Numbered from the stretch's first letter, positions 19,901 to 32,530 are shown. The stretch: 64,000 nt of DNA from Ananas comosus (GCF_001540865.1 NC_033633.1:9439031-9503030); one strand, 5' to 3'. The notes: generated from the letters alone by a model not told the origin. Made by a program: numbers and translations.

Positions 19901-20310
19901 CGAGGACGGCAGCGGGCCTTCGAGCGGCTAAGGCCAGAGCGGCTTCGAGCGACTGAGAGCGACGAGCTCGGTGGAGCGAGGAGGCGGACGACCTCTGCGG
20001 CACGGACGTCGAGCGGGGAGGAGGACAGCCTCGGGTCGGGGAGCCTCGGCGATTCCGAGGTCGGCGAGAAGCGACGTGACCTCGGCGCAGGGATCGGCGA
20101 GGAGCGACGCTGCCTCGGGCGCAAAGACCGGCGAGGAGCGACGGCCTCGGGTCGAGGTGTCCCGGAGCGACGCGGGCGAGCTTCGTTGCGGGCGATCGAG
20201 GCGTCTCGGAGTGGCACGGGTGGCCTCGGAGCGTGCCTCGGGTCGGGGTCGGATCACATCCGGGAGCGGCAGCGGCCGCCATTGGAGAGGGAGAGAGAGA
20301 GAGAGAAAGA

Positions 20311-20835
20311 TACTATGCTATCGGAAGCACGGAGCCTTCCGTGCTTCTAGCTCGTTTTTTATGTTGCGAGTTTCAAATCGTCGATCGGCTCCGTTAAACT
20401 TGATCTAGAGTATTTGAAGTATCTAGAAAATAAATTTTATGATTTTTCGATATCATTTGCCTAGTGATCGAAGGGGCTCAAAATCAATAATTTTAATGGT
20501 CGTAGTGAGCCGTTTACAAGTTTGACGGTGTAGAAATTTTCAAATCACGTGAAATTTTGATAGAAAATTCTTTATACTATATAAAACAAGTTCAATATCT
20601 TTGATTTAAAATTTTAATGTCATATTATTACATTTTGTAAGATTTTTATTTTCAGCCGTTGATTTTGAGCCCCTTCGTTCACTAGGCAAATGATATCGTA
20701 AAATCATAAAATTTATTTTCTAGGTACTTCAAATACTCTAGATCAAGTTTAACGGAGCCGATCGACGATTCAAAAATCACAACATCGAAAACGAGCTGGA
20801 AGCACGGAAGGCTCCGTGCTTCCGATAGCATAGTA
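20311..20835. mobile_element. MITE with about 176-bp inverted repeats
   Basis: The left arm (20311-20486) starts TACTATGCTATCGGAAGCAC. The right arm (20659-20835) ends with its near-perfect inverse, GTGCTTCCGATAGCATAGTA. Each arm has a short inner palindrome (GAAGCACGGA ... TCCGTGCTTC). The middle 170 bp is AT-rich and has no coding potential. The ends read TA-CTATGC...GCATAG-TA, compatible with insertion at TA. It sits at the edge of the Tat LTR region. Confidence 0.85.
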
Positions 20836-22485
20836 GCCTCACTCTATATATATATATATATATATACAAAAAGTTCTATTAAATATGTCTCGAATTTTTA
20901 CATCCAAATTGTTTTATGATGCAACCAAAAATTGTGTGAAGCAAAATTTAAGAGAATTCATAATTTGTAATTATCCGAACTTTATTTAAAATAGATTAGG
21001 ATATAGAGTTGGTTTTGGAACAAGTGGTAGACCCAGCCTATCGCAGAGTGCTAGTTAGGAGTGTAAAACGGGCCGGGCAGCCGGCCGCCCGGCCCGGCAC
21101 AGATATTGTAGCATTCGTGCCGGGCCGGGCCGGGCCGGCCAGGCTCTTCAGGCCGTGCTGGGCTGCATTTCTGGGGCCCGACGGCCAGGCACGAGGAGAG
21201 GCCGTTGGCCCGGCACAGCACGGCTCGGAACCCTAGACCCAAGGCAAGTCTTGCCGTGGTCCCGGGGGACTTGCCTTGGATAAAATACAGTTATTTTTAA
21301 AATAACTCTCGTATGCCGATCTATTCAGCCAAACAAACACGTAAAATTTTTGAATAAAATTTTTTTCCAAATAATTGCCGAATTATTCGTGTATTATTGA
21401 AAAACTTCATAAACTTTCGGAGTATGTGGATTCTGAAAAAAATGAAGATGGAGACGATAATAAAATTTGTTATTACTTTTTTATTAATCTATTTTACTTT
21501 GGAGCTCTCTATTTTTATATTCTTAAGAATTTATGTATGCTAGTAGCATAAATCTAGAGAAGAAAACTTAGTTTAATAGCTGAATTTTTTATTTAATTGG
21601 TGAACGTATAATTTTCATATAAATCGCATATCCGAAAAATTGGCAAATCCATTTTTTAAGTCATATTTTTCAATAAATTTAAAAATTGAGATACGAATTT
21701 TATTCGAATTATATCCGTGCTGAATTTTTGCCAAATCTGAATTAACTAATCATATTTATATGAGAGTCTTGAGAAGATAGAGGACCGGACTAGAGTAGGT
21801 GAAAAGATCGAACTGCGATAAATCATCTGCTTCATATATGTTTGCTTTCTTCTTTTCTTTCTTTTATTTATGTTGTGCAGTTTTTATCTCAGGTTAAATT
21901 TACTTGAATTTTATTTGCCAACTAAATCACCCATCTTCTCCTAGCTGCCATTTGATTCTTTAGCTATGTCTGCTCTCAGGTTATTCAGATGTCAGAATAG
22001 TCTAATCGAACTTTTGGATAATATGGTATATCCTAAGCCTTCTCTGTTCTAAGAGGTACCTCTTAAGTTCAATTCCCACGCTCATCATTTTATGACATAA
22101 ATTTTGATATCAGAACATACAGAATCAAAATCAATGAATTTAAATCATATAATGTGTGTCCCACAGAGCCCAAACGAACCAGTTTAACTAAATATCTACT
22201 CACATCTACTTTTAGGAGGGGGCATAGCATTACTTTTTTGCAATTCAACTTGTGTGTGACCCACAAAAAGGCTCTACTAACCTTTCAATGCGATACAGTT
22301 CCACTAACTTTGCTTAGGCACATTTCAATATCTATCACATAAGTGAAATAGAACATATCATTACGAGGACATGGTAGTGCTTAATATATATAAAAATACT
22401 TAATCAACAGCTCAAATTTTGCTGGTATTTAGATATAATTCTAACATAAAACTAACACTCTTGGTACTTTGTTCATGTTGTTAGG
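20836..22485. other. Non-genic stretch with a GC-rich hAT-like end
   Basis: After a (TA)n tract at 20848-20868 comes AT-rich sequence. 21055-21235 is strongly GC-rich: GGAGTGTAAAACGGGCCGGG and repeated CGGGCCGGGC, a pattern I associate with ends of plant hAT-type elements; the partner end was not found. At 21238-21281 CCAAGGCAAGT and ACTTGCCTTGG form a hairpin. The rest (21290-22480) is AT-rich with nothing I recognise. Confidence 0.4.
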
Positions 22486-22984
22486 ATTTGGTTAGATTTG
22501 TAGTTAAATCCTATTTGGATAAGAATTAATATTTAAATCTGTTTGAGATAAATTAAGATTTAAATATTAGAGGATAAACCTAACTAGATTAGGATTAATA
22601 TTTAAATCTATTAGAGATTAATTAAGATAGATTTAGATATTAATTGGAGTAGAAATCCTNNNNNNNNNNNNNNNNNNNNNNNNNNNNNNNNNNNNNNNNN
22701 NNNNNNNNNNNNNNNNNNNNNNNNNNNNNNNNNNNNNNNNNNNNNNNNNNNNNNNNNNNCCTGAAACCTTTTAAAAACTGTTTCCCACACGGAAACTCTA
22801 TTTGAAAACCGACTAACTCGAGGGGTAGAAAACCACGATGATAATACAGAAACCAATCTCCAACAGAACCAAACCACAGATCGAAAACTCCAATCTCAGT
22901 GTATAAAAGAAACCAAACACCACAGTTCACCATACATTCAAGCATACATAAGATCAGCTAACTGAACACATTATTACGAAAACT
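22486..22984 (+). repeat. Possible LTR-type promoter region, interrupted by the gap
   Basis: TGTTAGGATTTGGTTAGATT at about 22478 begins a block of repeated ATTAATATTTAAATCT units. After the gap, GTGTATAAAAGAAACC (TATA-like, near 22897) is followed by a CA-rich leader. This looks like a copia-type LTR, but neither end is proven. Confidence 0.3.
22660..22759. other. Assembly gap, 100 N
   Basis: Exactly 100 Ns, a common placeholder for a gap of unknown size. Frames reported through it are meaningless. Confidence 0.99.
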
Positions 22985-25900
22985 ACTAAGTGCGGAAAAG
23001 ACGATAACCAGCGGTGACGGTCACTACTGCCGTTCTAGCTAGATGTCCTCTATCGAGCCAAATCAACTCCTGCGTCTCTTTGTCACACTGGGGGAGGTGA
23101 AAAAGGCGGGGAGAAACCTGCAACCATGGTTTTCTCAGTGGGTACACAGGAGCACGTAATTGGCAAGTCGTAATCCCACCGGAAAAAAGGAGATAGATAA
23201 ACCAAGTATATATGTTAAGCTGATATGAATTAGAACTACAGGTAGCTAAACAGATAAATAGGAAGCCAATAAATGAACTGCTACTGATATAGAAATAATG
23301 CAAAGATTGGCATCAATTGTACTGAAATCAAAATGTACCAATCTGGCCTGTATATTGGTCTGCCAACCTCAAGCGCTGCCTGATCACTCTACTGCACCGA
23401 CCATGATCCACGCCCCGCAGGACGACCCATCCGGTTAAGCTACACCTCGATCGGTGGCCAACGATCCGGTGTCATGAATACCCCAAGTGCCAGTGATCTA
23501 AGTCATGTGATATGCTCAAAACAAAAACAAACCCGGCTAAAGCGTGGTGCTAGGCCAGCCAACAACGCAGGGCGTACAATGCCAAACTGAAATAGAAGCG
23601 TAGGCGTACAACGCCGAACCTCGCATTCAACCAGATCGAAACACACCGATCAAGAGAGTCGATGTGTTGCCTCGGACCCAAGGTCCACAGGATACTGAAA
23701 TACATATGCGCAACCCTGTCTCTACATGTCTACAATCACTAACCAATGCAGTCAATCGAAATAGCATAACCACGATAACCAAACAAACTGACATGTAGAG
23801 CTTAAAATACATGGAATAGAAAAACAGGAGAAGGAAGTGAAACGCTCTCACCGACTACCAGCTCGAAGCACCACCTGTCCACTGTCGCGTCGAACACTGG
23901 GTACGCACAGAAGCCTACCGGACTACGAAGACTCCACCACAAGTCAGCATGTATACCAAACCAACTTAACCCAAGCGTCACGAGACTCACAACCCCCCAC
24001 AAAAAACAGGATACCCGTGAATCGATTTCCCAAAACATTACACGTACTACCGGACGTCCGAAAACCAACACCGGGACGCCGTCGGGACCCATAAGTGTCC
24101 CGAAACTCCACCGACTCGTTACACGAGTCACCCGCCTGCCCCAAAACATTCAATTTGGATGCCTTGGCAGCGAACACAAGGTCACACAAACAATACGATC
24201 ATGCCGGATAATCTCTACGAATCCGGGTTGCCGGAGATGTTATTTCGACACCGGAACCTCCGTCGCTCACCTATCATCATCGAACCCACAAAATGACGGA
24301 TGGTGACCAGCGAACAAGGCTCAGCGAACAAAACACGAAGCAAGCAAACACCGTCGGAAAGAATCCGAACTCGAAACCGCGTTCTTTCGGCCGAATTTTG
24401 CGAAAAAACGCACCGAAATCGACCTACCGATTTTCTGCGAAAGTAACGGGACATGGACAATCAGGTCCAGGCGGTCAAACACACTCTACAACGCTGCCCA
24501 CAGTAGCACAACAATCACAATTGCATAAAAGCCCTCAATTACATAAAATTCCATCATTTTATGTAAATTTGAGCGATCACGCGCTCGATCACTGTAAACG
24601 AGGACTTTCGAAGTCCGCAGAGACACGCACTGACAGGTCGACGTACCGGAGTCCGTGCTCACGATCCGGAGCACATCGGCTCGTGTGGGAAGCCGCCGGA
24701 GCAACCGAAGGTTCAGCGATATAGCCGCGCAGTCAAGGAAGATCGCCGCCGAACAGAACTAACGGACACTTTTGATCCAAAGTGAGGTGAGCACTGTGAT
24801 CAGCACTGACAACGATAACCGTGCTCACTCGGAGGCATCAGGACAGCCTCGGAATCGCGCAAAAAACGTGCCGCAAGCCCAAAACATCAGCCAAAAAGCG
24901 TGAAACGGAGGACATCGCCAAAAGCGGAACGGCGAGTCTCTCCGGACAGAAACAAAGGTGAGCACGATGATCAGCAACTTGCCAAGGTCATCGTGGCTCC
25001 CTTCGTACAGATCGGGAGGCTCAGGAAGCTCAGAAGCAAAAACCCACTCAAATAAGCCCTATTTCGGCTTGGCCGAAGCAAGCTTGCTCCGGCCGCCTCC
25101 GCGCACGACGGCGCGCGCAGGGCCCAGAGTCGGGTGCGGGGAGGTGAGGAACACGGTGCTCACCTCAGGTGGCGCTGAAGCCGCGACCCCCGGCGGCGGC
25201 GCGGCGAGCAAACCGAGCCCGCACGAGATCGGGCTCGGTTCAGGAGTTGCTGCGGCCACGCGGCGGCCGGGGAGCTCCGGGACGACGAGCGGGGCTGCAG
25301 GAGGTCGGGGGAGTTACCACGGGTGGCCCAAGGTGGCGGCGGCGCTGGGAAAGGCGCACACGACTTCGGCTCGGGCTCGGAATTGGAGGCTGCAGACAGC
25401 TCGCGCGGCCGGCAGCGCGCTAGGGCGGCTCGGGGCAGAGCGGCCGACTGCCTGAGGTCGGGGAGGTGCCACAGGGGCTGGCCAGGCGGCGGCGACGCGG
25501 GGAAGAGATCGCAAGTGGGTCACGGCCAGGGCTCGGCCTGGGCTGCCTGCAGCGGTGAGGCGCTGCGGCGGCGCAGGCGACGGCGCGGTCGGCCCGGAAT
25601 GAGTTGCCGGAGACGGGTGAAGTCCAGGGGAGGGGTCTGCAGGAGACGCAGCCCGCGGCTTCACACAACCGAGAGGAGAGAAGAGAGAGAGACAGAGGGA
25701 AGAGAATATGGGTGATGGATCGCGGCGGCGGGCTCAGGCCGGCGGCGGCGGCTGCGTGCAGCAAAGGGCAGGGGAGGGTGAAGGTGGCTGGGGCGACTAG
25801 GGTAGCTGAGGGCTGGGTAGGGTTAGGGTTAGGGGGTCAAAACCTAGGAACCACTATATAAACAAGGTACAACTCGCAGAAAAGCCCTCAAACATCAGAA

Positions 25901-26535
25901 TTCAATCCGAGACCCTCACAGTACGACTAAACGAATGACGCCCCTCCACGTGCGATCCTCTGCGAAACGATACATAAAATATCGCGACTTTCGCGGAAAA
26001 TACCGTTTTGCACTATCGACCTCTCCTCGATCAACGCTGCGATCTCCGCAGATCCCGTCCGTCAGATTTGCGAAGGGATTGCACCAGTGCGATCAGCACG
26101 CGGATGGCACAAAGCTGCGATTTCGTTTCGTCTTGATCGACACCGGATTCCGACAAAAATCCACCTTTCTTCGAATAGAAGGAAACACACACATAAATAC
26201 ATATAAAACATGTATTTTGGATTTTCTCGAAATTCCGTGCGTCAAACTCAAATCATTGTCAGCGTCATTAGTTCCAGAACAGCTGACCCCCGGTCGAAAG
26301 GAGCTATTGGACTTCTATGAACAGAGTCCGGTACGAGCCAGAAGCAACTTCTCACGTGTGGCTTCTCCGGAAAATCGAGGTTACTATTCACTTTAAGTGA
26401 AACTTGGAAATCGCGTAGAATTTCCGTTTTAATTGTTTCGCCCGAAACTTGACGAGTGCTTTTGTAATTAAATTACACACAAAAAACATCGTCAACTGAG
26501 AGTTTAGCTACACTGCAAAAATCTCAGTCCTTACA
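22985..26535 (-). repeat. LTR-derived region, minus strand (gypsy-like)
   Basis: The right edge reads, on the minus strand, TGTAAGGACTGAGATTTTTG, a plausible LTR start. A minus-sense TATA box (TTTATATAG, 25852-25861) precedes a GC-rich part (24900-25800). Near the left end CTCAGTGGGTAC (23134-23145) recalls the conserved block of the other gypsy LTRs. No target duplication was found and the left end is uncertain. The GC-rich frames in 24958-25861 have no recognisable domain. Confidence 0.4.
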
Positions 26536-26689
26536 TAATAATTATATTGTTTTTTTTATAAATTTATATATAGTGTAGATATGGATATACATCATATTTT
26601 TTTAATTTGATAAATTATTTAAATATATATTTTAAACTAAAAGTATCAAAATTTAAAAATAATAATAATAAGATATTAGTAGATAGAAT

Positions 26690-26729
26690 AGAGATTATAT
26701 ATATATATTATATATATATATATATATAT

Positions 26730-26760
<31 letters not shown>
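26690..26760. repeat. (TA)n microsatellite
   Basis: Nearly pure TA repeat with a few TTATA steps, directly before a MITE. Confidence 0.9.
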
Positions 26761-27012
26761 GGCTGGGGCTACTATACTCTTATGAGTATAGACCTCCTTG
26801 TACTCAATAAATTTTATAACCGTTGATTAATTAGATGTGTGGTTAGGATGATGGCGGTTCCCACTTAGAATGACAGTGGTCTATAGGGCTGTGGTGGAAG
26901 TTGGTTGAATAGTATGATCTAAGTGGGAAAATGATCAATGGAAATAAATTTAAGAGCCAAAAACTTATGAGTATAATGGAAGCAATACTCATAAAAGTAT
27001 AGTACCGGACTC
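26761..27012. mobile_element. MITE, GGCTGG...TACTAT family
   Basis: The left end is GGCTGGGGCTACTATACTCT. The right end inverts to GAGTCCGGTACTATACTTTT. Both continue into TATGAGTAT, giving imperfect inverted repeats of about 28 bp. It is flanked on both sides by TA repeats. The centre (ACCGTTGATTAATTAGATGT, GGTTAGGATGATGG) is related, in inverse orientation, to the MITEs at 32136 and 48351. Confidence 0.8.
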
Positions 27013-27025
27013 TATATATTATTTA

Positions 27026-27064
<39 letters not shown>

Positions 27065-27125
27065 AAGCGGATATTCAAATATAGATTCACAGTAGATATT
27101 CTGTTCGCCCCGGATTACTCTTTGG
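27013..27125. repeat. (TA)n plus a duplicated LTR edge with its flank
   Basis: A TA tract is followed by ATTCAAATATAGATTCACAG, TATTC, then TGTTCGCCCCGGATTACTC. The same order (TA tract, flank, TATTC, LTR edge) recurs at 28768-28935 at the left edge of the solo LTR. Confidence 0.7.
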
Positions 27126-28762
27126 TGAGCATATTCTCAATTCCTTCGAGGTTTCAGCTGATTTGCTACTTCTACTCGAAATGCTGTTTTGCTGAAATTC
27201 ACGTCGACCATGGGTATTCAGCTTGTACGCGACGTAGGAATGTCGGATCGCGCGAGACTTGGTTCGTTGGATTCGGGACTTCGAAGAGGAATCCATGAAG
27301 CCTTATTTTCCAGATTTGGTGAAGGTTAGCTTGGGTCAAATCCTTGTTGTACTCCACTGCTGCGAAAATTGGACTGAAACGGTAAATTGTTGTGTGTAGA
27401 GCTTGAGTTTAGAGCGCGATTCTGGGTTCGAAGGGCTACGATCGGCCGCCCAGCGTGGCGCCACAGTGTGAGAGTGTACCGCTGCTAGGGATAGCTTTCG
27501 AGGTGGGTTTACATCAGTTTATTCCTAAGTACCGTAATCGTCGGACATATATGATTTTTCAGTTTTCGGTAATCATTATTGTAGCTTGATGTTCGTGATG
27601 CTTATCCTGGATAAATCAGTTGAGAAACATGACTAGTAAATCTTAAATGTCAATGTTGGACTGGGATTTGACTTAGGAGAAAACACGATTGCGAATTGGC
27701 ATATGTTAAACTATTGATTTAGCCCTTAGGGCCATTGTATTTTTTATACTGTTGCAGTATTATATAGTAATTATCGGGTAGTTTTAAGAATGTAATTACA
27801 CTCGGGCTGGGATGCTAAGTGGATTTTTTATACTGTAGCTGTTCAGGCCGTTTCGGACTGTGGGTGTCGTCGGGGTTGACGTGCGCCCGGTTCGCCGTTT
27901 TCGCGTCAGATTGTGCGAGGGCATGTTTACTAGTTGGTTGTTAGACCTGCTTTGAGTCGGTTACTGGACTTCAGCTTTGAGAGCCTGTTTTGAGCTCGAC
28001 AGAGATACGCTGCATACTCGGTTGGGTAGCGCACACGAGTGCACTCCGGAGACGGGTCTTAGTGTCTTTGCACGTTGGTGTCGCTCATGCCGGTTGGACT
28101 TGCTCTTCACGGACCAGTTAGCGTGGAGGTAGCTGGATAAGTCGCAACTGGGCAGGGACGGGTGCGTTCACAGTCCCAGGGACGGGTATGTTTACAGTCC
28201 GATTGGATTGGGTCAGTTTTGACATTTCCTACAGTTGGTTAGCTAGAGCCGATAGGGTAGTTAATTAGTAGCTGCTAGATTTTATTCCAGCATTTACTTC
28301 TACCTTTGCTCCTTCTGTAGACTTAGTGGGGACGATGTTGTTTGGGCGGACCACTGAGGACTACTTGTTTTTACAAGTATTCTCACACCAGTTGTTACTC
28401 ATGTTTTGCAGGCCACAGGTTTCGGCTCCTGCGCCTTCTGCAGACCAGGATCGAGGTAAGGGCGTCGCGATGTTAGAGTCCTACCCGACCGACAGAGATA
28501 GAGGGATCCCTGCTGCAGTAATGTTTTGTTTCGATTGTATACATAGCTTACTTAACTCGCAGGTGCGAGTAACTCTGTATTTTGGACTTGAGTGTATATG
28601 AACTCAGTTGTTTTAACTTCTGTTTATTGGACAGCTCTATACTACTGTTTGTAGTATTGTATATCTATAGTACTTTGACGACTTCGTAATACAGGGGAAA
28701 CTCCTTTGTATACGGCGGATTTGTCGACGTGCGCGGGAACGAGACATCCGGGCGGTGTGACA
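27126..28762 (+). repeat. 5'-truncated gypsy LTR, + strand
   Basis: It ends GGGCGGTGTGACA at 28762 after the block CAGGGGAAACTCC found near other gypsy LTR ends. Its left part (27150-27350: CGACGTAGGAATGTCGGATC, TTCGTTGGATTC) matches the solo LTR at 28914-31835 read on the opposite strand. It is thus a diverged, truncated copy of the same family in inverted orientation. Confidence 0.7.
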
Positions 28763-28767
28763 ATATA

Positions 28768-28811
28768 TAATATATAATATATATATATTATATATATATA
28801 TTATATAAATA

Positions 28812-28859
<48 letters not shown>

Positions 28860-28870
28860 TATATAATTAT
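28768..28870. repeat. (TA)n microsatellite between inverted LTR copies
   Basis: About 100 bp of nearly pure TA/ATT repeat separate the two inverted LTR copies. Confidence 0.9.
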
Positions 28871-28913
28871 AGAAAGAGAGATAATTCAAATATAGACTTC
28901 ACGGTAGATATTC

Positions 28914-31835
28914 TGTCACGCCCCGGATTACTCATTTTTTCGGGCACGCTAACAGCGTATACATAGGAATTTCCCCTGTATACGAAGCGAAACAGTAATA
29001 GTACCTGTAATCATACAATACTACAAACAGTAGTATAGAGCTGGTAGGAAACTAAACCATATAAAAACAGTGGTTCAATACATACATATCATCCTGGATA
29101 CACAAATACTCGCTCTAGCAAGATACAACATCTATATGTAAAGGACCAAAAACTATAACTACCTGTAGCTGGTGTTCCTCTAGTTCTGCGACTCGTTTGG
29201 AAGGGCTCTAACTCGCAACGCCCTTGCCACGATCAGTCTCGGTAGAAGTAGCAGCCGGAACAGCAGGCTCTGCAAAAATAGGGGTAACAACTGGGCGTGA
29301 GAACTACTGCAAAAGAAGTAGTCCTCAGTGGGTATTACCCTCAAACTCATCGGTTCACCCACCAAGTCTATGGATAAAAGCTCAAAGATAGAAAAGAAAG
29401 CTGGAATAAATCTACAGCTATAAGCCACTATTTTATCATAATTCAGCACTACTATCGGTAAAACGATGTCATCTCAGACCCAACTTCACTAAGGACTGTA
29501 AACATACCCGTCACAGGAACTGTGAACGCATCCATCCTGACCGGTTGCAACTATACAGCTACCTCTACACTAAGCAGTCCGTGAAGAGTAAGTCCAACCT
29601 GCACGAACGACACCAACGCAAACGCACAACGCCCGTCTCCGGAGTGGCACTCGTGGGAGCTACCCAATCGAGTATGCAAGTGTATCTCTGTCGAGCTCAA
29701 TTAGGCTCTCACAAGCCAAAGTCTAGTAAATAGGGTCTAACAGGTCTAACAACCCAACTCACGTGTTGTCGGCATAATCTGATGCAAAGACAGCAATCTG
29801 GGTCCACCGTCAACCCCGACGGCACCGACAGTCCGAAACAGCCTAGACTCTGCTGTAAAAATAAACTCGGCATCCCAGTACGAGCGTGAATGCATTCTAC
29901 ACTATCCTGGATATCCACCGCTAACAAACTACGGTGCTACAAATAAACTACAGCTCCTAAGCTTTTCACGTATCAAATGCACACTAACAGCGTGGATACC
30001 ATCCGTGACAGTTTCAGAAGCTATCTGAGTATCACATGCGCACTAACAGCGTGGATACTAGGCACAATGACTTCAAAGCTATCTGAGTATCAAATGCGCA
30101 CTAACAGCGTGGATACGAAGCACAAAAGCTTAAGAAGCTAATCGATAGTTTATAGAAAAGACTGTGTACAACCTACAGTTGAATATTAGCCAAGCTCGGC
30201 ATCCCAGCACGAGCGTAAATACATTCTAAACTACCCTGAATATCCACCGTTCTGAAACTGCGGTGATACAAACAAACTATGGCTCCTAGAGCTAAATCAG
30301 GTAATTTAAGCATATGACGGGGTAAAATCGCTCTCGTAAGTCACATTTCAAGTCCAACATGTATTATTTATCTAATTACTACAGCATGCTCTAAATTCAG
30401 ATTTCATTTAACATGCTAATCAATAAATTCGAGCTAAAACATGATATACAGAAGCTGAAACTATACATGTCTACTATGCGTACGCTTAGGAGGCAAAACC
30501 GATGATTGACCCACCTCTAGCGCTAATCTCCGGCAGTGAGGAAGTCACAAGGTTGCTGGAGATCCTGCCAAGTCCAGCCGAGATCACTCAAGTCCAGCAA
30601 CAATACTTCTCCAAAGCTCTAAACACAAAAAATAATCAATTCCATCAATCAAATGCAATTCAGCCCCAAAGCTTATTTTTTGCTCAATTGCAATGCTACT
30701 TTCACCTTCAAATCTCCAAATCAGGTGAGAAAAGCTCCCAAGGCAGTGTACTAAGATAGAATATTATCCTCTGGTCCAAAACTAATATCCCCGAAGATCT
30801 AAACACAAAAACATCAAATTTGCATCAATAACCCCAAATTTCAGCACTTAAGATTACATCCACCAATTACAATGTCAAAACTCACCTAATCACTTTCAAA
30901 TCAGGTGAGGAAGGTTTCAAATCTAGTGAACAATGTTGGAGTAAGCTTCTCTGGTTCAAAATCCCAATTCCTCCAAAACTAGCATCAAGAAAATCCAAAA
31001 ATCATACATTCAGCTTAATGCTGCCAGCAGCAAAGTAAAGCGAGGAATTGACCAAGCTAACCTCAACCAAAATCTGTCAAATTGGGCTCCACGGATTCCT
31101 ATTGAAGTCTAGAATCCAACAAACTAAGTTTCGTGGAAAACGAAGCTTCCTACGTCGCACACGAGCCGAAACGCCGATGATTGCTGCTGGAAAACTGCTA
31201 GAACAACACTCCTCAATGAAAACTTGGTGAACTTGAGCAATTTTGGAGAAATTAGAGGGGTTTGGATGCAAAATAGCCTTCACTGTGAAGAGAGGGTGAA
31301 AAGAGATCATAGGGGTCGAGTTCCCCCTATTTATAGTGTGCTGAAAGGGTCCAAAAAGCCTAAGGAACAAATGCTGCTAAACTGCACTATTGCAGAAAAA
31401 TCGAGATTTGGGCGCCCTCAACCCAGTTCTGGGCTCCCAGAACTTCCAGCCTGCACAAATAATATCTCGGTTTCTCCGTCCGACGGTCTGCTACACCGCT
31501 ATTTGGTTCCGGCGGATCTCACCTACCACACCCCACGTGTCAACACAATCGATATTCACGATGTAAATTTTCGGATCCAACTTTCGGGCGTCCTAAACAG
31601 GATCCGAAATGGCTACAGCATTTAATACAAAACAGCACTCAAGATCTGGGCGCTCTAAACCCATTTCTGGCGCCCTAAACTAGTAAAACTCCAGTTTTGT
31701 CTATTTGAGTGCGTCAAGTCTATTTCTGTATCTATTTCGTGCAGAAACGACTCCGACTCAGTCCGGCACTCTCCTGATGTGTCGACCAGTCACTAGTACT
31801 GTAGCCAATCCTATCCAAACCTCTGGAACACTACA
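28914..31835 (-). mobile_element. Solo gypsy LTR with 5-bp target duplication
   Basis: On the minus strand it runs TGTAGTGTTCC...GGGGCGTGACA, 2922 bp, flanked on both sides by TATTC (28909-28913 and 31836-31840). A minus-sense TATA box, TATAAATAGGGGG, lies near 31323-31335. No internal region or second LTR is adjacent. Together these define a solo LTR left by recombination between the two LTRs of a full element. Short frames within it have no domain. Confidence 0.9.
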
Positions 31836-31993
31836 TATTCTTCGGTTGGCAAAAATTTGAATAAGTATAAATTATTTTCTATTGTAGAAATAANATACTG
31901 TAACCAAATCTATCCAAACCTCAGGGACACTACATATTCTTCGGTTGGCAAAAATTTGAATAAGTATAAATTATTTTCTATTGTAGAAATAAA
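31798..31993. repeat. Tandem duplication of the LTR edge and its flank, split by one N
   Basis: Two copies of about 97 bp. Each holds the last bases of the LTR (CTATCCAAACCTC then ACACTACA) plus flank TATTCTTCGGTTGGCAAAAA. They are separated by the single N at 31894. The copies differ at several bases in the LTR part and are essentially identical in the flank. Confidence 0.85.
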
Positions 31994-32530
31994 GAAGAAC
32001 TAAAAGTTTGTTTAATTTTGTTATTTATTTTACGTAAGGAAAGAGTAATCAATTTTTTTTTCCCACCAAGAAATGGATATGTCAACAGACTAAAATTTGA
32101 AATATATCCTTTTATATATAGTATAGATAGATTCCGGCTGGGATACTATCGATAGTATGGAGTATTTGGTGCTATCAAGTTTTCGGCCATTAGATTTACC
32201 TCTTTTATCATTTTTATGTGTTTGATTATATTATTCAACTAACCACCTACTCAACCCTAGGAGGCCCATATCATTCTAACCGCACATTTTTTAATCTAAC
32301 GGCAGAAAACTTAATAGCACCAAGTCATTGGTGCTATTCCAACAATATATAAAAGTACGTATTTCAAATTTCAATCTGTTGACAGACCTTTTTTTTGGCG
32401 GGAAAAAAATTTGGCTCCTCTTTTCTATACAAAATAAATAACGTAATGAACAAATTTTAAATTTCTCTTTTATTTCTAAAGCAGAAATTCATACTTATTC
32501 AAATGTTTACCAATTGAAGAATATTTATTG
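31841..32530. mobile_element. Fold-back element split by a MITE
   Basis: The left arm (about 31836-32125, including TTCGGTTGGCAAAAATTTGA and TATTTATTTTACGTAAGGAA) is inverted in the right arm (about 32350-32530, TCAAATGTTTACCAATTGAA). A MITE occupies the loop. The solo LTR is inserted at its left end. Confidence 0.65.
32136..32341. mobile_element. MITE, GGCTGG...TACTAT family, copy 2
   Basis: It starts GGCTGGGATACTATCGATAG and carries TTGGTGCTAT / ATAGCACCAA near its two ends. It is near identical over its length to 48351-48567 (about 85-90% by eye), including the centre ACCCTAG.AGGCCCA.ATCAT. Confidence 0.85.

Larger units (their letters stand above)
16851..20310 (-). repeat. 5' LTR region of the Tat-type element, largely tandem repeats
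   Basis: It lies upstream of the minus-strand leader, with a TATATA-like site near 16858-16866 in minus sense (GGGTTATATACACC). Nearly all of it is repeats: TAGGATTAGTC/CTAAGTGTATGTATTAGAG units (16900-17330), GGGCTCAAAATGGGCT units (17540-18420), GAGAGCACCGCTCTC units (18885-19225) and GGCCGCGGGTGGCGCGGC units (19748-19900). Base composition changes sharply from AT-rich to GC-rich at about 18880. Long GC-rich frames here are by-products of the repeats. The far end could lie beyond the MITE at 20311. Confidence 0.55.

Noticed and set aside
19509..20282. 257-residue Pro/Arg/Ser-rich frame on the minus strand
   Set aside because: Several frames on both strands are open at once because of the GC-rich 30-bp and related repeats; no domain.
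22055..22085. AAGTTCAATTCCCACGC, a possible pol III B-box of a SINE
   Set aside because: No convincing A-box or poly(A)/target duplication around it.
25815..25835. GGGTTAGGGTTAGGG, telomere-like repeat
   Set aside because: Only two or three units, and not the plant TTTAGGG unit; it lies in a GC-rich LTR-like leader.
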